From Candidatus Poribacteria bacterium (GTDB lineage: Bacteria; Poribacteria; WGA-4E; WGA-3G), in NCBI GenBank assembly GCA_009839745.1, contig VXPE01000111.1:37961-101960 (forward strand): a stretch of 64,000 bases of DNA. The letters run 5' to 3'. Positions 26,258-36,846 of this stretch are shown one piece after another. A program made the position numbers and the translations under genes. Positions within the stretch are counted from its first letter, which is position 1. Each line of letters opens with the position of its first letter. The notes beneath the pieces are model-generated. The model saw only the letters and a list, made by a program, of their open reading frames with translations, was not told the origin of the DNA and did no database searches.

Positions 26258-28462
26258 TTGACCGATAACCTATTAAGTTCCTTAAATGAAGTCCAGCGCG
26301 AAGCCGTCCAACATACCGAAGGACCACTCCTCATCTTATCCGGTGCAGGCAGCGGAAAAACGCGCGTCATCACACACCGCATCGCCTATCTACTCGAACA
26401 CCACGACGTCTCTCCCTACCGTATTCTCGCTGTAACTTTTACGAACAAGGCAGCAAAAGAGATGAAAGATCGGCTGGATGTACTCGTGAAAGGCAGTGTT
26501 AGCCGCGACCTCTGGGTAGCAACCTTCCACGCCACCTGTGCGCGTATACTCCGTCGAGATATTGAGAAATTGGGCAAGAATGCGGAAACTGAAAGCGTGT
26601 CTCGATCCAGAGACCACGCCTATACCCGCGACTTTACCATCTTCGATACGGGAGAGCAAGCTACACTCGTCAAAGATGTACTCCGACAGCTGAATTATAG
26701 TGACAAGCAGTACAACCCGCGCGCGATCCTCAGCCATATCAGTCGTGTGAAAAATGAGTCTATATCACCGGAGGCGTACCGGCATATCGCAGATGGCTAT
26801 TTCGAGCGAATCGTTTCGGAGGTCTATGTGCTCTATCAAGATGCACTGCGTTTGAACAACTCGCTTGATTTCGATGACCTGTTACTTTTCACGGTGAGAC
26901 TCCTGAATGAAAATTCCGAAGTCTGTCAATTTTATCAGAACAAATTTGAGTATATACTCGTTGATGAGTATCAGGATACGAATCGATGTCAGTATGAGCT
27001 GGTAAACTTATTGACTGGCACGAAACAGAATATCTGTGTCGTCGGAGACGATGACCAATCTATCTACGCTTTCCGTGGTGCGGACATCCGGAATATCCTC
27101 GATTTTGAGAAGGATTATCCGAACACACGCGTCCTCCGTTTGGAGCAAAACTATCGTTCCACGCAAAATATTTTGGATGCCGCATGGGGTGTTGTCCACA
27201 ACAATAAAGCGCGAAAAGCAAAGAGGCTCTGGACAGATAACGACATGGGCGAACCCATTACCTGCTACGAAGCGATGGACGAAAACGACGAGGCGGGTTA
27301 CGTCGGCACGCAGATTGAGGATTGGCACGCTGAAGGTGTGGATTACAAAGATTTTGCTGTCTTTTACCGAACCAATGCCCAGTCCAGAATCTTTGAGGAG
27401 GCGTTCCGCGCGGCAGACATTCCGTATCAGATTGTCGGAGGAGTCGGTTTCTATGATCGAATGGAGATCAAAGACCTCCTTGCCTACCTCCGTGTGGTCT
27501 GCAATCCCAACGACTCTGTGAGTGTTCGACGTATCATCAACGTGCCGAGTCGGGGCATCGGGGCGACAACGCTTGACCGGCTCATGAATTTTGCGGCACG
27601 CCAAGGAATCTCTCTCTTTGCAGCTATCCAGCGCGTCGACGAAATCACCGCGATTAACCGCGGCCTTCAGACGAAAGTGCAACGCTTCGCCAAAATTTTT
27701 GACGATTTCGATGCTGCTATGCTACCCGCTGATGCCCTCGATCATGTGCTGAAAGTAACAGGCTACCTTAAAAATTTAAAGGCGCAGCGGACAATTGAAG
27801 CGCAGAACCGCGTTGAAAACATTGAGGAATTGATTAACGCCGTTATCGAATATGAACAGAGCACGCCTGAACCGACCCTTTCAGATTACTTGGAGAACGT
27901 AGCACTCACGGCGGATATAGATGCTATGGAGACCGACACCACCGATATGGTGACGTTGATGACCCTGCACAGTGCGAAAGGTTTGGAGTTTCCGTTTGTT
28001 TTCATCGTCGGGATGGAAGAGGGGTATCTCCCGCATAAACGCTCTATTGATGAGGCAATGGAAGCCGCAATAGAAGAGGAACGTCGACTTTGTTATGTTG
28101 GAATCACACGGGCAATGGAGCAGCTTTATCTCTCGCATGCAAGTGAACGCAGAATGTTTCGAGAGACATTGTATCCCAGCCCATCTCGTTTTATCTCTGA
28201 AATTCCAGAACATCTCGTCAAGCATGTGGATCGATACCGATCTCCTTTCCGCCAATCAGGAAGTCTGGATGAGGTCGTTTCTGAAGATGTGGTGGATTAT
28301 CAGGTTGACCAGATTGTTCTCCATCCGCAATTCGGAAGGGGAAAGATAACAAAAATCAGTAGATCGGGGCATGGCGTTTATGTCACCGTTCGGTTTAGTC
28401 GTGGGGGTACAACAAGACGACTTGACCCATCACTTACACCCTTGACAATATCTGACTATTAG
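26258..28462 (+). CDS. pcrA: UvrD/PcrA-type superfamily 1 DNA helicase
   Basis: 734 aa from TTG 26258, with AGAGG upstream. Helicase motifs: Q motif LNEVQREAV, Walker A GAGSGKTRVI, Ia TFTNKAAKEM, II VDEYQDTN, III VGDDDQSIYAFRGAD, IV RLEQNYRST, V LMTLHSAKGLEFPFVF, VI EEERRLCYVGITRA. The C-terminal VDYQVDQIVLHPQFGRGKI is the PcrA/UvrD tail that binds RNA polymerase in other bacteria. It unwinds DNA in repair and replication; uvrA lies in the same neighbourhood. Confidence 0.95.
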   Translation: MTDNLLSSLNEVQREAVQHTEGPLLILSGAGSGKTRVITHRIAYLLEHHDVSPYRILAVTFTNKAAKEMKDRLDVLVKGSVSRDLWVATFHATCARILRRDIEKLGKNAETESVSRSRDHAYTRDFTIFDTGEQATLVKDVLRQLNYSDKQYNPRAILSHISRVKNESISPEAYRHIADGYFERIVSEVYVLYQDALRLNNSLDFDDLLLFTVRLLNENSEVCQFYQNKFEYILVDEYQDTNRCQYELVNLLTGTKQNICVVGDDDQSIYAFRGADIRNILDFEKDYPNTRVLRLEQNYRSTQNILDAAWGVVHNNKARKAKRLWTDNDMGEPITCYEAMDENDEAGYVGTQIEDWHAEGVDYKDFAVFYRTNAQSRIFEEAFRAADIPYQIVGGVGFYDRMEIKDLLAYLRVVCNPNDSVSVRRIINVPSRGIGATTLDRLMNFAARQGISLFAAIQRVDEITAINRGLQTKVQRFAKIFDDFDAAMLPADALDHVLKVTGYLKNLKAQRTIEAQNRVENIEELINAVIEYEQSTPEPTLSDYLENVALTADIDAMETDTTDMVTLMTLHSAKGLEFPFVFIVGMEEGYLPHKRSIDEAMEAAIEEERRLCYVGITRAMEQLYLSHASERRMFRETLYPSPSRFISEIPEHLVKHVDRYRSPFRQSGSLDEVVSEDVVDYQVDQIVLHPQFGRGKITKISRSGHGVYVTVRFSRGGTTRRLDPSLTPLTISDY

Positions 28463-28482
28463 TGAGGAATAAAATACGAAAA

Positions 28483-28818
28483 ATGGCAACCACAATTACC
28501 GTTGAAGGTGTCCGCCATGTCGCAAATTTGGCGCGTCTTGAGTTTAACGAAGAAGAGACAGAACACTTCACTGAGCAGCTTGCCCGCATTTTGGACTACA
28601 TCGGGAAATTGAATGAGCTCGAGACGGATCATGTGCCACCGACATCGCACATCCACCCACATCAAGTTTTTATTATGGGGTCGGAGGCTGAGGCATCTCA
28701 TGTCGCCAAGCCGGATGTTGTCAAACCCTCATACCCCCGCGAAGAGGTGCTTGCGAATGCCCCTGAAGCTGCAGAGGGATACTTCGGTGTTCCCAGAGTG
28801 GTTGACCGCAGCCACTAA
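28483..28818 (+). CDS. gatC: aspartyl/glutamyl-tRNA amidotransferase subunit C
   Basis: 111 aa from ATG 28483; upstream in-frame codons from the GTG at 28462 are unlikely. GatC signature: VRHVANLARLEFNEEETEHF, LARILDYIGKLNELETD and VPPTSH, ending YFGVPRVV. With GatA and GatB it converts misacylated Glu-tRNA(Gln)/Asp-tRNA(Asn). gatA follows after 123 bp; gatB is not in the window. Confidence 0.95.
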   Translation: MATTITVEGVRHVANLARLEFNEEETEHFTEQLARILDYIGKLNELETDHVPPTSHIHPHQVFIMGSEAEASHVAKPDVVKPSYPREEVLANAPEAAEGYFGVPRVVDRSH

Positions 28819-28941
28819 GTAGCTATCGGCTGTCGACAAGATGGCTTTATTAAAAATTCTTTCATAATATAGAGGCGGTTAGACTTAACCGAAAACCACT
28901 GCGTAATGTAATGGAGCAGTGACCAGATTGAATAATTAAAA

Positions 28942-30420
28942 ATGCTTTATGAATTGACGGCACACGTCCTACATGAGAAACTCAAAGCGCGTGAGATCAC
29001 TGCCGTAGAACTCACCGAATCTGTTTATGCACGTATCGCTGAGGTGGAGCCTCACGTCAAGGGATACTTGACACTCACAAAGGAGCTTGCCTTAGAGCAA
29101 GCGAGTCGTGCCGATACAGGATTTCAGAACGGTGACGATATGCCTGCCCTCGCTGGCATCCCGATTGCGATTAAAGATGTGATATGCACGCAGGGCGTCC
29201 GCACGACCTGTGCCTCTAAGATCCTTGAAACCTTCGTGCCACCCTACGACGCGACCGTCATGACGAAACTCCATGAACAAGGCATCGTGATGCTCGGTAA
29301 GACGAACATGGATGAATTTGCCATGGGGTCCTCTACTGAAAACTCGGCATATCAGATTACGCACAATCCGTGGGATTTGGATACCATTCCCGGTGGTTCC
29401 AGTGGGGGCTCTGCTGCGGTTGTGTCTGCGGATACTGCTATCTGTTCGCTGGGTTCGGATACGGGAGGATCGATCCGCCAACCCGCCGCGCTCTGTGGTG
29501 TTGTTGGAATGAAGCCAACGTATGGACGGGTCTCGCGTTACGGTTTAGTCGCATTCGCCTCCTCGCTCGATCAGATCGGTCCGTTTACCAAAGATGTCAC
29601 CGATTGTGCCTTGCTACTCAACGCCATCTGTGGGAGTGATGCGATGGATGCCACCTCCGTTGATGTCCATGTGCCGGATTTCACACAGAGTCTCATTAAC
29701 GACGTGAACGGTTTGAAAATCGGGATCCCGAAGGAGTATTTCACGGAGGCGTTAGACGCAGAAATTGCCGATCGCGTGCACACTGCCATCGCTGTGCTTG
29801 AATCCGTCGGTGCCACGGTTGAGGAAATTTCTTTGCCACATACCGAATATGCCATTGCGACGTATTACATCATCGCCCCCGCTGAGGCGAGTGCCAATCT
29901 CGCAAGATACGACGGGGTCCGCTACGGTTACCGGAACGAAAGTCCGGAAGATCTGATTGATATGTATAAAAGGACAAGGAGTGAAGCGTTCGGTGAGGAG
30001 GTAAAGCGCCGAATTATGATCGGTACCTTCGCGCTGAGTGCTGGCTACCAGGACGCATATTATCGGAAGGCACAAAAAGCACGGACGCTCATCAAATCTG
30101 ATTTTGACGCAGCGTTTGAGAAAGTTGACGTTATTGCAACACCTACTTCGCCTACACCGGCATTCAAAATAGGCGAACGGACTGCGGATCCGTTGCAAAT
30201 GTATCTTTCCGATGTGATGACGACACCTGCAAGTCATTCGGGGTTGCCCGGTATATCTCTTCCCTGCGGTTTTGTGGAAAATGGGTTACCCGTTGGGTTG
30301 CAATTGCTCGGCGCACCTTTTGCAGAGGAAAAAGTCCTACGGGTTGCTTACACCTTTGAGCAGAATACGGATCACCATCGACAGAAACCACCAATTGTGA
30401 CCGATGGAGTTGTTTCATAA
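28942..30420 (+). CDS. gatA: aspartyl/glutamyl-tRNA amidotransferase subunit A
   Basis: 492 aa, normal length. Amidase-signature fold with the Ser-cisSer-Lys triad: Lys78 (PIAIKDV), cis-Ser153 (GGSSGGSAA) and nucleophile Ser177 ([11 protein letters not shown]), then [18 protein letters not shown]. It releases ammonia from glutamine for the transamidation step. The stop overlaps the start of the next gene by one base. Confidence 0.96.
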   Translation: MLYELTAHVLHEKLKAREITAVELTESVYARIAEVEPHVKGYLTLTKELALEQASRADTGFQNGDDMPALAGIPIAIKDVICTQGVRTTCASKILETFVPPYDATVMTKLHEQGIVMLGKTNMDEFAMGSSTENSAYQITHNPWDLDTIPGGSSGGSAAVVSADTAICSLGSDTGGSIRQPAALCGVVGMKPTYGRVSRYGLVAFASSLDQIGPFTKDVTDCALLLNAICGSDAMDATSVDVHVPDFTQSLINDVNGLKIGIPKEYFTEALDAEIADRVHTAIAVLESVGATVEEISLPHTEYAIATYYIIAPAEASANLARYDGVRYGYRNESPEDLIDMYKRTRSEAFGEEVKRRIMIGTFALSAGYQDAYYRKAQKARTLIKSDFDAAFEKVDVIATPTSPTPAFKIGERTADPLQMYLSDVMTTPASHSGLPGISLPCGFVENGLPVGLQLLGAPFAEEKVLRVAYTFEQNTDHHRQKPPIVTDGVVS

Positions 30421-30899
30421 TGAACACCTTGACAGCACCGTTCGGCGGACTCCTTGGGGCGGCGATAGGCGGGGTCCTTTGGGCAAAATATATCCAGTGG
30501 ACAGGACGGACCGCTGGCTTCATTGCTATCGGTATCGGTATATTGACTGGCGTCGGGATACTCCTCACGAGCAGCCGAAGTCTTGAGCGTGATGCGAGAA
30601 CGATGTGGCGTGTTGTCAGTGCTGCCGCTGCGGTTTTCGCGATACTCGGTATTTTTATCGGAAAATATCTGGATGTCCAGTGGAATGCGGTTGCCGAAAT
30701 CGCGGAGCAACTGAGCCAAGAGCATAATATATCCATAGCGCAAGCCATGCCGACCGCGACGGTTGTGTTTAAGGGGCAGTCCGTTTGGGAACTGATGCAA
30801 GCCCGGATGAGTCGTATTGATCTGCTCTACTGTGCTGCCGCAGCCTTTATCGCTTTTCGGATTCCGAGCATCCAAAGGCTACGAAACTACTTTTATTAA
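30420..30899 (+). CDS. small membrane protein of unknown function
   Basis: 159 aa with Gly/Ala-rich hydrophobic segments at about 7-23, 33-50, 60-80 and 138-150 and a soluble loop between the last two (ISIAQAMPTATVVFKGQS). It starts on the last base of gatA, so it is translationally coupled. No family recognised; co-expression with gatA is likely from position alone. Confidence 0.65.
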   Translation: MNTLTAPFGGLLGAAIGGVLWAKYIQWTGRTAGFIAIGIGILTGVGILLTSSRSLERDARTMWRVVSAAAAVFAILGIFIGKYLDVQWNAVAEIAEQLSQEHNISIAQAMPTATVVFKGQSVWELMQARMSRIDLLYCAAAAFIAFRIPSIQRLRNYFY

Positions 30900-30931
30900 A
30901 AAACTATAATGTCGGCGGGAGGGAATAAAAA

Positions 30932-32371
30932 GTGAAATTTTTAACGGTCGGTTTCGGGAACTCGCGAATTTCGCCCGGAACCTGTTTTCGAATCTTGTTA
31001 TCAGTGTTTCTTATCTGCGCGTTTCTACCGTTCGGTTGGAGTTCAGAAGAAACCTCCGATGATATATTGGTAGAGAATCTTGCGCTTTTCTCAGAGATCC
31101 TTGCTTATATTAAACAGGCACATCTCGAAACACCGGATTCCAAAGAACTGATAGAGGGTGCCATCAATGGCATGCTTCGCAAATTGGACCCATACAGCCA
31201 ATTCATTCCGGACATCGCTGAGTTCCGAACGCAGAACCGCGGCAAATACGGCGGTCTTGGGATGCTTATCGGAATTCGGGAAGATATGCTGACTGTGGTT
31301 ACACCCTTTAAGGGGAGTCCTGCTTCATTGGCAGGTTTGCAAAGCGGAGATGTTATTAGCCATATTGAAGGTGAATCGACCGCTGTTATGACCTTGAACG
31401 AGGCAGTTGACCAGCTGCGGGGTGAACCGGGAACCCCTGTCTCCATTACGGTCGTGCGTCAGAACGATAATCGTCCTGTTGAGGTTACTGTCACGCGTGA
31501 AGTCATTCGGATTCCGAGCGTTGAACAGGATATCATCGGAGATAATATTGGCTATATCAAAATCAATCAATTTCTTGATACGACAGCGAACGACGTAGAT
31601 AACGCCTTTGTGGACTTCAAGGCACAGGATGTCCGTGGTGTCATTCTTGACCTCCGCTTAAATCCTGGCGGACTCCTCACTTCAGCCGTTGATATCGCGA
31701 GCGACTTCCTCACCCCCGGTCAACTTGTTGTTTACAGTAAAGGCATTGAGACGCGCGAGGACTTCAAGGCGAAAGGGATAAAAAGGGAGTACTTTCCGCT
31801 GATTGTACTCGTTGATGGTGGGAGCGCGAGTGCTTCTGAGATCGTCGCTGGCGCCATCAAAGACCACGGGCGAGGACTTGTCATGGGCAATAAGACCTTC
31901 GGGAAAGCATCCGTTCAACGTGTGTTTCCGCTGAGCAATTCAAAAGCTGCTGTGAAATTAACCGTCGCGAGTTACTTTACACCGAACGGGGTCAATATTG
32001 ACAAGGTCGGTATTATCCCTGATGTTGAGTCCGCATGGTTTAGCCGTTCTGAACGCCAGATGCAGTTGAAACTCCGAGATCATGAGAAACTTAAAACTTT
32101 TATGGAAGAGAATGGGGATGATGTGTTAGCACAACTCGCAGCCGCTTCTCACGCCTCTCGTGATGACCGGCAGGCGGCAAAACTGCTGCGCAGTTATCAA
32201 CGCTTGAGCGACGCACTCACCGAAGAACAGATTATCCTCAGCGATATCGGCATTAAATACGCACTTGCCCAGATTACAGAAAATTCTCGTGACGAACTGG
32301 AGCATGATCCGCAAATCGTTGCCGCTATAGAACAATTGAAAGTACTTGAACTCTTCGCGAAGGAGAACTAA
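30932..32371 (+). CDS. S41 family C-terminal processing peptidase
   Basis: 479 aa from GTG with GGAGGG upstream. Export signal (about 12-38), PDZ domain (GLGMLIGIREDMLTV... GLQSGDVISHIEG) and S41 catalytic core: LDLRLNPGGLL, GGSASASEIVAGA (nucleophile Ser300) and GNKTFGKASVQ (Lys325), matching the CtpA/Prc Ser-Lys dyad 25 residues apart. It cleaves exported proteins from the C terminus. Follows the gatA-coupled membrane gene by 33 bp. Confidence 0.93.
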   Translation: MKFLTVGFGNSRISPGTCFRILLSVFLICAFLPFGWSSEETSDDILVENLALFSEILAYIKQAHLETPDSKELIEGAINGMLRKLDPYSQFIPDIAEFRTQNRGKYGGLGMLIGIREDMLTVVTPFKGSPASLAGLQSGDVISHIEGESTAVMTLNEAVDQLRGEPGTPVSITVVRQNDNRPVEVTVTREVIRIPSVEQDIIGDNIGYIKINQFLDTTANDVDNAFVDFKAQDVRGVILDLRLNPGGLLTSAVDIASDFLTPGQLVVYSKGIETREDFKAKGIKREYFPLIVLVDGGSASASEIVAGAIKDHGRGLVMGNKTFGKASVQRVFPLSNSKAAVKLTVASYFTPNGVNIDKVGIIPDVESAWFSRSERQMQLKLRDHEKLKTFMEENGDDVLAQLAAASHASRDDRQAAKLLRSYQRLSDALTEEQIILSDIGIKYALAQITENSRDELEHDPQIVAAIEQLKVLELFAKEN

Positions 32372-32383
32372 GGAGGATATACG

Positions 32384-33871
32384 ATGGAAACCGATGTTAG
32401 TCTTCTTAAAAGCGGGAACCTACAAACGCCGCTACCGAACTACGTTAATAACAGATGGCAAAAATCCGAGGCGGCTGAGCTGATCGATGTCACAAACCCA
32501 GCGACTGGGGAAGTTCTCACGCAGGTGCCGCTTTCGCCCGCGCAAGAGGTCCATCAAGCCGCTACAGCTGCTGCTGAGGCACTCCACGAATGGCGACGGA
32601 CACCCCCGGTTGAACGTGTGCAATACCTTTTCGCCTTGAAAACCCTTTTAGAGGAGAACTTGGAGGACATCGCCAGAACGATTACGTTGGAATGCGGTAA
32701 GACGCTTGACGAGGCGAAGGGTGAAATGCGACGCGCGATCGAGAATGTTGAGGTCGCCTGCGGGATCCCGACACTCATGCAAGGCACCAACTTGGAGGAT
32801 ATTGCTACCGGTATCGACGAATTTATGATTCGTCAACCTGTTGGTGTGTGTGCTGCAATCGCACCTTTCAATTTTCCGGGGATGATTACTTTCTGGTTTC
32901 TACCGTATGCCATTGCCTGCGGCAACACTTACATCGTGAAACCTTCCGAAAAAGTGCCGATCACTATGCAAAAGGTGTTTCAGCTACTGGAACAGACAGG
33001 ACTGCCGAAAGGCGTTGTCAATCTTGTGAATGGTGGACGCGAGACTGTGGATGCAATCTTAACGCATCCAGACATCCGAGGTGTCAGTTTCGTCGGTGCG
33101 ACTGCGACTGCTAAAGAAATCTATGCGAAGGCTGCTGCAAACGGCAAACGCGTTCAGTGTCAAGGGGGTGCGAAAAATCCGCTGATTGTCCTTCCTGATG
33201 CTGATCCGCAGTTTACTGTCAATGCGACGGCTGAGAGTGCCTTCGGATGTGCCGGGCAACGGTGCCTTGCCGCCTCCCTTACGTTCACTGTTGGCGAGGC
33301 GCGTTCTTGGTTCACAGAAGCCATCGCAGACACCGCTACGGATCGAGTGGTCGGAAATGGACTGGAAGAAGGGGTCGAAATGGGACCCGTCATCACTTCC
33401 GAGAGCAAAAGCCGAATTGAGGGGCTTATTCAAGCCGGGGCTGATGAGGGGGCGCAACTCCTCGTTGATGGCAGGTATCCGAGTATCCTTGGTGGTGAAA
33501 ACGGCAATTTTATTCGTCCAACAATCCTCAATGACCTGAATCCACAGGGCGATATTGCCAAGACCGAAATCTTCGGACCGGTTTTAGGGCTTATCCATGT
33601 TGAGACGATTGACGACGCAATCCGACTCATCAATAGCGGGCGTTACGGGAACATGGCGTGTCTCTTTACGAGTAGTGGCGCGGCTGCCCGTCAATTCCGT
33701 TATGAAGCAGAGATTGGGAATGTCGGCATTAACATCGGCGTCGCCGCGCCGATGGCATTCTTCCCCTTCAGTGGGTGGAAAGATAGTTTCTTCGGTGACC
33801 TCCACGGTCAGAGTTGGGATGCCGTAGATTTCTTCACCCAGAAGAAAGTCGTCGTTGAACGCTGGGCATAA
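32384..33871 (+). CDS. mmsA: CoA-acylating methylmalonate-semialdehyde dehydrogenase
   Basis: 495 aa, standard length; AAGGAGG before the ATG. Aldehyde dehydrogenase fold with [31 protein letters not shown] and the catalytic Cys294 in [10 protein letters not shown], and [13 protein letters not shown]. The MmsA/IolA type uses CoA and NAD to convert (methyl)malonate semialdehyde to propionyl- or acetyl-CoA, the last step of inositol and valine breakdown. iolE-like and iolG genes lie 10 kb away. Confidence 0.9.
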   Translation: METDVSLLKSGNLQTPLPNYVNNRWQKSEAAELIDVTNPATGEVLTQVPLSPAQEVHQAATAAAEALHEWRRTPPVERVQYLFALKTLLEENLEDIARTITLECGKTLDEAKGEMRRAIENVEVACGIPTLMQGTNLEDIATGIDEFMIRQPVGVCAAIAPFNFPGMITFWFLPYAIACGNTYIVKPSEKVPITMQKVFQLLEQTGLPKGVVNLVNGGRETVDAILTHPDIRGVSFVGATATAKEIYAKAAANGKRVQCQGGAKNPLIVLPDADPQFTVNATAESAFGCAGQRCLAASLTFTVGEARSWFTEAIADTATDRVVGNGLEEGVEMGPVITSESKSRIEGLIQAGADEGAQLLVDGRYPSILGGENGNFIRPTILNDLNPQGDIAKTEIFGPVLGLIHVETIDDAIRLINSGRYGNMACLFTSSGAAARQFRYEAEIGNVGINIGVAAPMAFFPFSGWKDSFFGDLHGQSWDAVDFFTQKKVVVERWA

Positions 33872-33928
33872 CTTTTGTATCTCTTTGTTAACGAAGTTTT
33901 TAACTTCGCTGATGCTCTCCAACAAGGT

Positions 33929-33952
33929 AGGTGCGGTTTCCTAACCGCACCT
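33929..33952. repeat. palindromic repeat, GTAGG family
   Basis: AGGTGCGGTT, TCCT loop, AACCGCACCT: a perfect 10-bp stem just after the mmsA stop. Same design as the repeats at 21252 and 36716. Confidence 0.75.
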
Positions 33953-33990
33953 TTAAACCTCGTTACCCAGGTTATCCAATCTATGTAAAA

Positions 33991-34020
33991 TTAAAAAAGG
34001 TCGGGCGTGTTTGCCCGACC
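33991..34020 (-). terminator. rho-independent terminator for the Spy-like gene
   Basis: On the minus strand GGTCGGGC (loop AAACAC) GCCCGACC is followed by a T-run (complement of 33993-33998) and more T/A. It lies 25 bp past the stop of the Spy-like gene. Confidence 0.8.
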
Positions 34021-34045
34021 CAAATTGATTGTGAATGAAACTTAC

Positions 34046-34549
34046 TTAACGGTGACGACGGAACTCTCGCTGGCTACGACGACGTTCGCTGACGCGTTTC
34101 TTTGCTTCCGTCTGCCGTTTCTTCGTCAGTTCCGTCAGTTTCGTCATCTGCTCTTCCGTCAAGACCTCCTTGAGACTCGCGTAGAATTGTGTCTGCGTTT
34201 CCTTGATGCTCTCGCGTAATTTCTTCACTGCCGCCCGCTTTTCGTCAGATGCACGCGCTTCCTTAATCTGCGTCTGCAGTGCTTCACGGGTTTTCTGATA
34301 GATCGGATGCACCTTCGCTAACGTCTCTGTGTCAAGTTCCACACCGAAAGTCAGATCTATCCACGATTGATTGAGTGTCGCCACCGGATTTAGCGTAGCG
34401 ATCCGACCCCGAGTTGCGCGGGCATTGTCTTTGCGATATTCTCGTTTGTTGCGAACCTCTCGATGCGCTGCTGCCGTGTTTTCAAAAACGAACATTCCGA
34501 CCATTGCGATTGCTGCGATTGCGCTAAGTACGAACCATTGCTTTTTCAT
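34046..34549 (-). CDS. exported Spy/CpxP-like (LTXXQ-type) basic protein
   Basis: 167 aa from ATG 34549, chosen because AGGAG lies upstream; the frame extends to 34591. Signal peptide MKKQWFVLSAIAAIAMVGM. The mature part is helical and charged, with LTEEQMTKLTELTKKR resembling the LTxxQ motif of Spy/CpxP periplasmic chaperones, and ends in an Arg-rich tail (RRRSQREFRRHR). It may sense or buffer envelope stress or metals; inferred from motif only. A clear terminator follows. Confidence 0.7.
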   Translation of the reverse strand: MKKQWFVLSAIAAIAMVGMFVFENTAAAHREVRNKREYRKDNARATRGRIATLNPVATLNQSWIDLTFGVELDTETLAKVHPIYQKTREALQTQIKEARASDEKRAAVKKLRESIKETQTQFYASLKEVLTEEQMTKLTELTKKRQTEAKKRVSERRRSQREFRRHR

Positions 34550-34671
34550 TTTTCTATCTCCTATTAGAATTATGATTTTGTGAATGCCCAATTATCTTTT
34601 TAGGAAAGGCATTTACATCTTGCTTTTGCTTATTTAGTCAGATCCGTTCAGAAAAGGTTCGTTTTTTTATT

Positions 34672-36564
34672 TTACAAGGGATGCTTATAGGAGGGTGCAT
34701 TGGCAAAACGGTGCATCCCTAATTCCAAGTCGATTTGCGTGTAGGGCGGTAGCTGGACATGGAGAGATGTTCCATTAACCGAGATGGTGTTTCTGTTCTG
34801 AGTGTCGTTGATGCTTACCGACGTGAAATTGTGTTCACCCATCGCGCCTGCTTGCACAATGACCTCCCGCGGTTCTGTTGTGTTCAGGTTGACGAGTTGG
34901 AGTTCTGTGGTATCCGCAGTCATCTTCGTAACCAACGCCCCGACATCGCGTGGCAATCCCGGTCGCTTCTGCTGTCCGTCAAAGTGCCGAACTCGCGTCA
35001 CGAGCAAGCCGCCGTTGTAATGCGGCAACGGACCCCCACACGTGAGTTGAACCAGTCCTTCACAGGCGATTGGATTCCGTCGTTGGAAATAGGCATCTCC
35101 ATAGTTGGCGGGGTCTTCGTCATCGTCGGCCATAAACGCAAGACGTGCTTCGACTTGGGAGAGATTGTGATTGAGAATTGTTTCTGGGTATTCGGGATAC
35201 TCGCCGCGCATGTATGCGAGCCATGCGCCGTCGTGTCCTCCGCTGTCCTTGATATGGTGCCACGCGTTGATGTCGAATTTCGAGCCTGTCCTTTTGGCGA
35301 TTTTTTTTGCCCGTTCCTGATCCATCGGTTCCATTGACAGTGCCCATAAATGCGCGACATCCGACGGATGCATCGGCATGAACTCAAACCAACCGTCCAC
35401 TTGCAAAGCGGTGCCATCTTCGTTTGTAATCGGGTATTGTAGCCAAGCACCAGGTACGTAGTCGACTTTGCCTGGATCCCCATACTTCTGTGGAACGTAG
35501 AGTTGGTCGTTCTTCTCAATTCCTTTTTCGATGAGAACGTCAATTTGTGAGCGCGGAAAGTCGAGATATGCCGTATCCTGCCAGAGCAACGTAGCATTCT
35601 GCGCCGCGATACCTACGGCTTGCCCGATGCTATGCCATCCGTGGGGCCAACTCCAACCGTAGTAAGCACCATACCACTTGCCATCTATGTGTTCCCCGAT
35701 CGTTCCTGAAAGTCCAACATTGTCTGGGACAATACCGCCGTTTTCCGCTGTCCGCTCGATCCACGCATTGACATATTCCCGAACCCATGCCTTGTATTTC
35801 TCTTCACCCGTCAGTAGGTAAGCATTCGTAGCAAGCGTTGTCGCCGTGAGATTGACAACCGCGTCTCCTACACCCTGACGTTCATGGTTTATCCTTCCCA
35901 TACGCTCACGTAACGCTTCATTGTCCCTGACGGCTTCATGACTCGTGCCTCCGGGGATATCGTAAAAGGGCATATTATAGCCGTCCCAAGGGAAGTATGG
36001 ATGTCCAGCGAAAGCCCAAAATGCCGGACCCTTGCTCCCGTTCATAGCGCACTTGATGATCTTGTGTTGTTTGTCGTAGTTTGGTGCATCCGGGTCCTCG
36101 TCCATGAAGAATCCTGCAAACCGTCTTGCGCGTTCGATGTGCTTCGGGTTTGACGGGTCCGCCATACAGAGCATGTAGAAGAGGTAATTCCCTTCGCCTT
36201 GGTGAAACCAATCGTAACCGGGTTGGTATTCTTTCACCACCATCGGGTAGCCGTGACCTGTCCCGTATCGCGTCATATCGTTTGTGATGACATCGAACTC
36301 TGTGTCCGCATCCGCCAAGAACCGTTCATCGCCCCCGAGCATGTAAAAGAGGGACCAGTTATGGAAGCTCTCGTAGGCGTCGTCCAGTCCGTCGATGCTC
36401 TGAAAATCTGGGTGTGTGGGCCAGAGCAGCGTCCCGTCTGGGCGCGTGTATTTCTCCAGGACTTCTGGTCCTGCGGAGTTCATTTTGTCGATAAGTTGGC
36501 GTTCCAACACAGCCCACATTGGCGGTGTGTTAATAGCTGTTCGCGCTTCAATCGTTGGAAGCAT
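34672..36564 (-). CDS. putative alpha/alpha-barrel protein of unknown function
   Basis: 630 aa, no signal peptide. Long helical region with aromatic-rich motifs (FHNWSLFYMLGGDERFL, WFHQGEGNYLFYMLCMAD, GWSWPHGWHSIGQAVGIA) of the type seen in six-hairpin glycosidase or heparinase-fold proteins, then a C-terminal beta-rich domain (about 530-630). The repeat of W/H/Y pairs fits sugar binding. No catalytic residues can be assigned; family not recognised with confidence. Confidence 0.6.
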   Translation of the reverse strand: MLPTIEARTAINTPPMWAVLERQLIDKMNSAGPEVLEKYTRPDGTLLWPTHPDFQSIDGLDDAYESFHNWSLFYMLGGDERFLADADTEFDVITNDMTRYGTGHGYPMVVKEYQPGYDWFHQGEGNYLFYMLCMADPSNPKHIERARRFAGFFMDEDPDAPNYDKQHKIIKCAMNGSKGPAFWAFAGHPYFPWDGYNMPFYDIPGGTSHEAVRDNEALRERMGRINHERQGVGDAVVNLTATTLATNAYLLTGEEKYKAWVREYVNAWIERTAENGGIVPDNVGLSGTIGEHIDGKWYGAYYGWSWPHGWHSIGQAVGIAAQNATLLWQDTAYLDFPRSQIDVLIEKGIEKNDQLYVPQKYGDPGKVDYVPGAWLQYPITNEDGTALQVDGWFEFMPMHPSDVAHLWALSMEPMDQERAKKIAKRTGSKFDINAWHHIKDSGGHDGAWLAYMRGEYPEYPETILNHNLSQVEARLAFMADDDEDPANYGDAYFQRRNPIACEGLVQLTCGGPLPHYNGGLLVTRVRHFDGQQKRPGLPRDVGALVTKMTADTTELQLVNLNTTEPREVIVQAGAMGEHNFTSVSINDTQNRNTISVNGTSLHVQLPPYTQIDLELGMHRFANAPSYKHPL

Positions 36565-36675
36565 GGTTTTTTACCTCTTGTGTTTGGATCGCGGTTGGTT
36601 TCAGTATATCATATCTTCGTGTGTTCGTGAAACTTGTGTTGTAGCATAATCGGAGTCGTTCATTCTTCCGTAGGA

Positions 36676-36736
36676 CGGGACTCCGAATCCCGACTCTTAT
36701 TAATCCTTCCCCGTTGGCGAGGTTTCTAACCTCGCC
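36676..36736. repeat. two adjacent palindromic repeats, GTAGG family
   Basis: Hairpin 1: CGGGA-CTCCGAA-TCCCG (36676-36692), preceded by GTAGGA. Hairpin 2: GGCGAGGTT-TCT-AACCTCGCC (36716-36736), a perfect 9-bp stem. Both lie between the barrel protein and the start of the defence island. Confidence 0.7.
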
Positions 36737-36795
36737 TTCTGACAGAATCAGCGGAAAACCGAAAACTGCATAGTTCTGATCATGATTGGTTTTCC

Positions 36796-36825
36796 TTGAC
36801 ATCTGGCTCCATATCGTGATATGCT
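36796..36825 (+). promoter_or_regulatory. promoter of the PIN-domain module
   Basis: TTGACA (36796-36801), 18 bp, TATGCT (36820-36825) followed by AATTCAATA. Strong -35, good -10. It resembles the promoter at 39563 (shared TATGyTAATnCAATA). Confidence 0.55.
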
Positions 36826-36846
36826 AATTCAATAAAGCAGACCAAT

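Noticed and set aside
27008..27682. Long open frame (224 codons) on the minus strand inside the helicase gene
   Set aside because: It is antisense to a fully conserved helicase with all motifs and shows no recognisable protein; codon shadow.
28819..28941. Expected gatB near gatC-gatA
   Set aside because: The gap is only 123 bp and no gatB is seen anywhere in the window.
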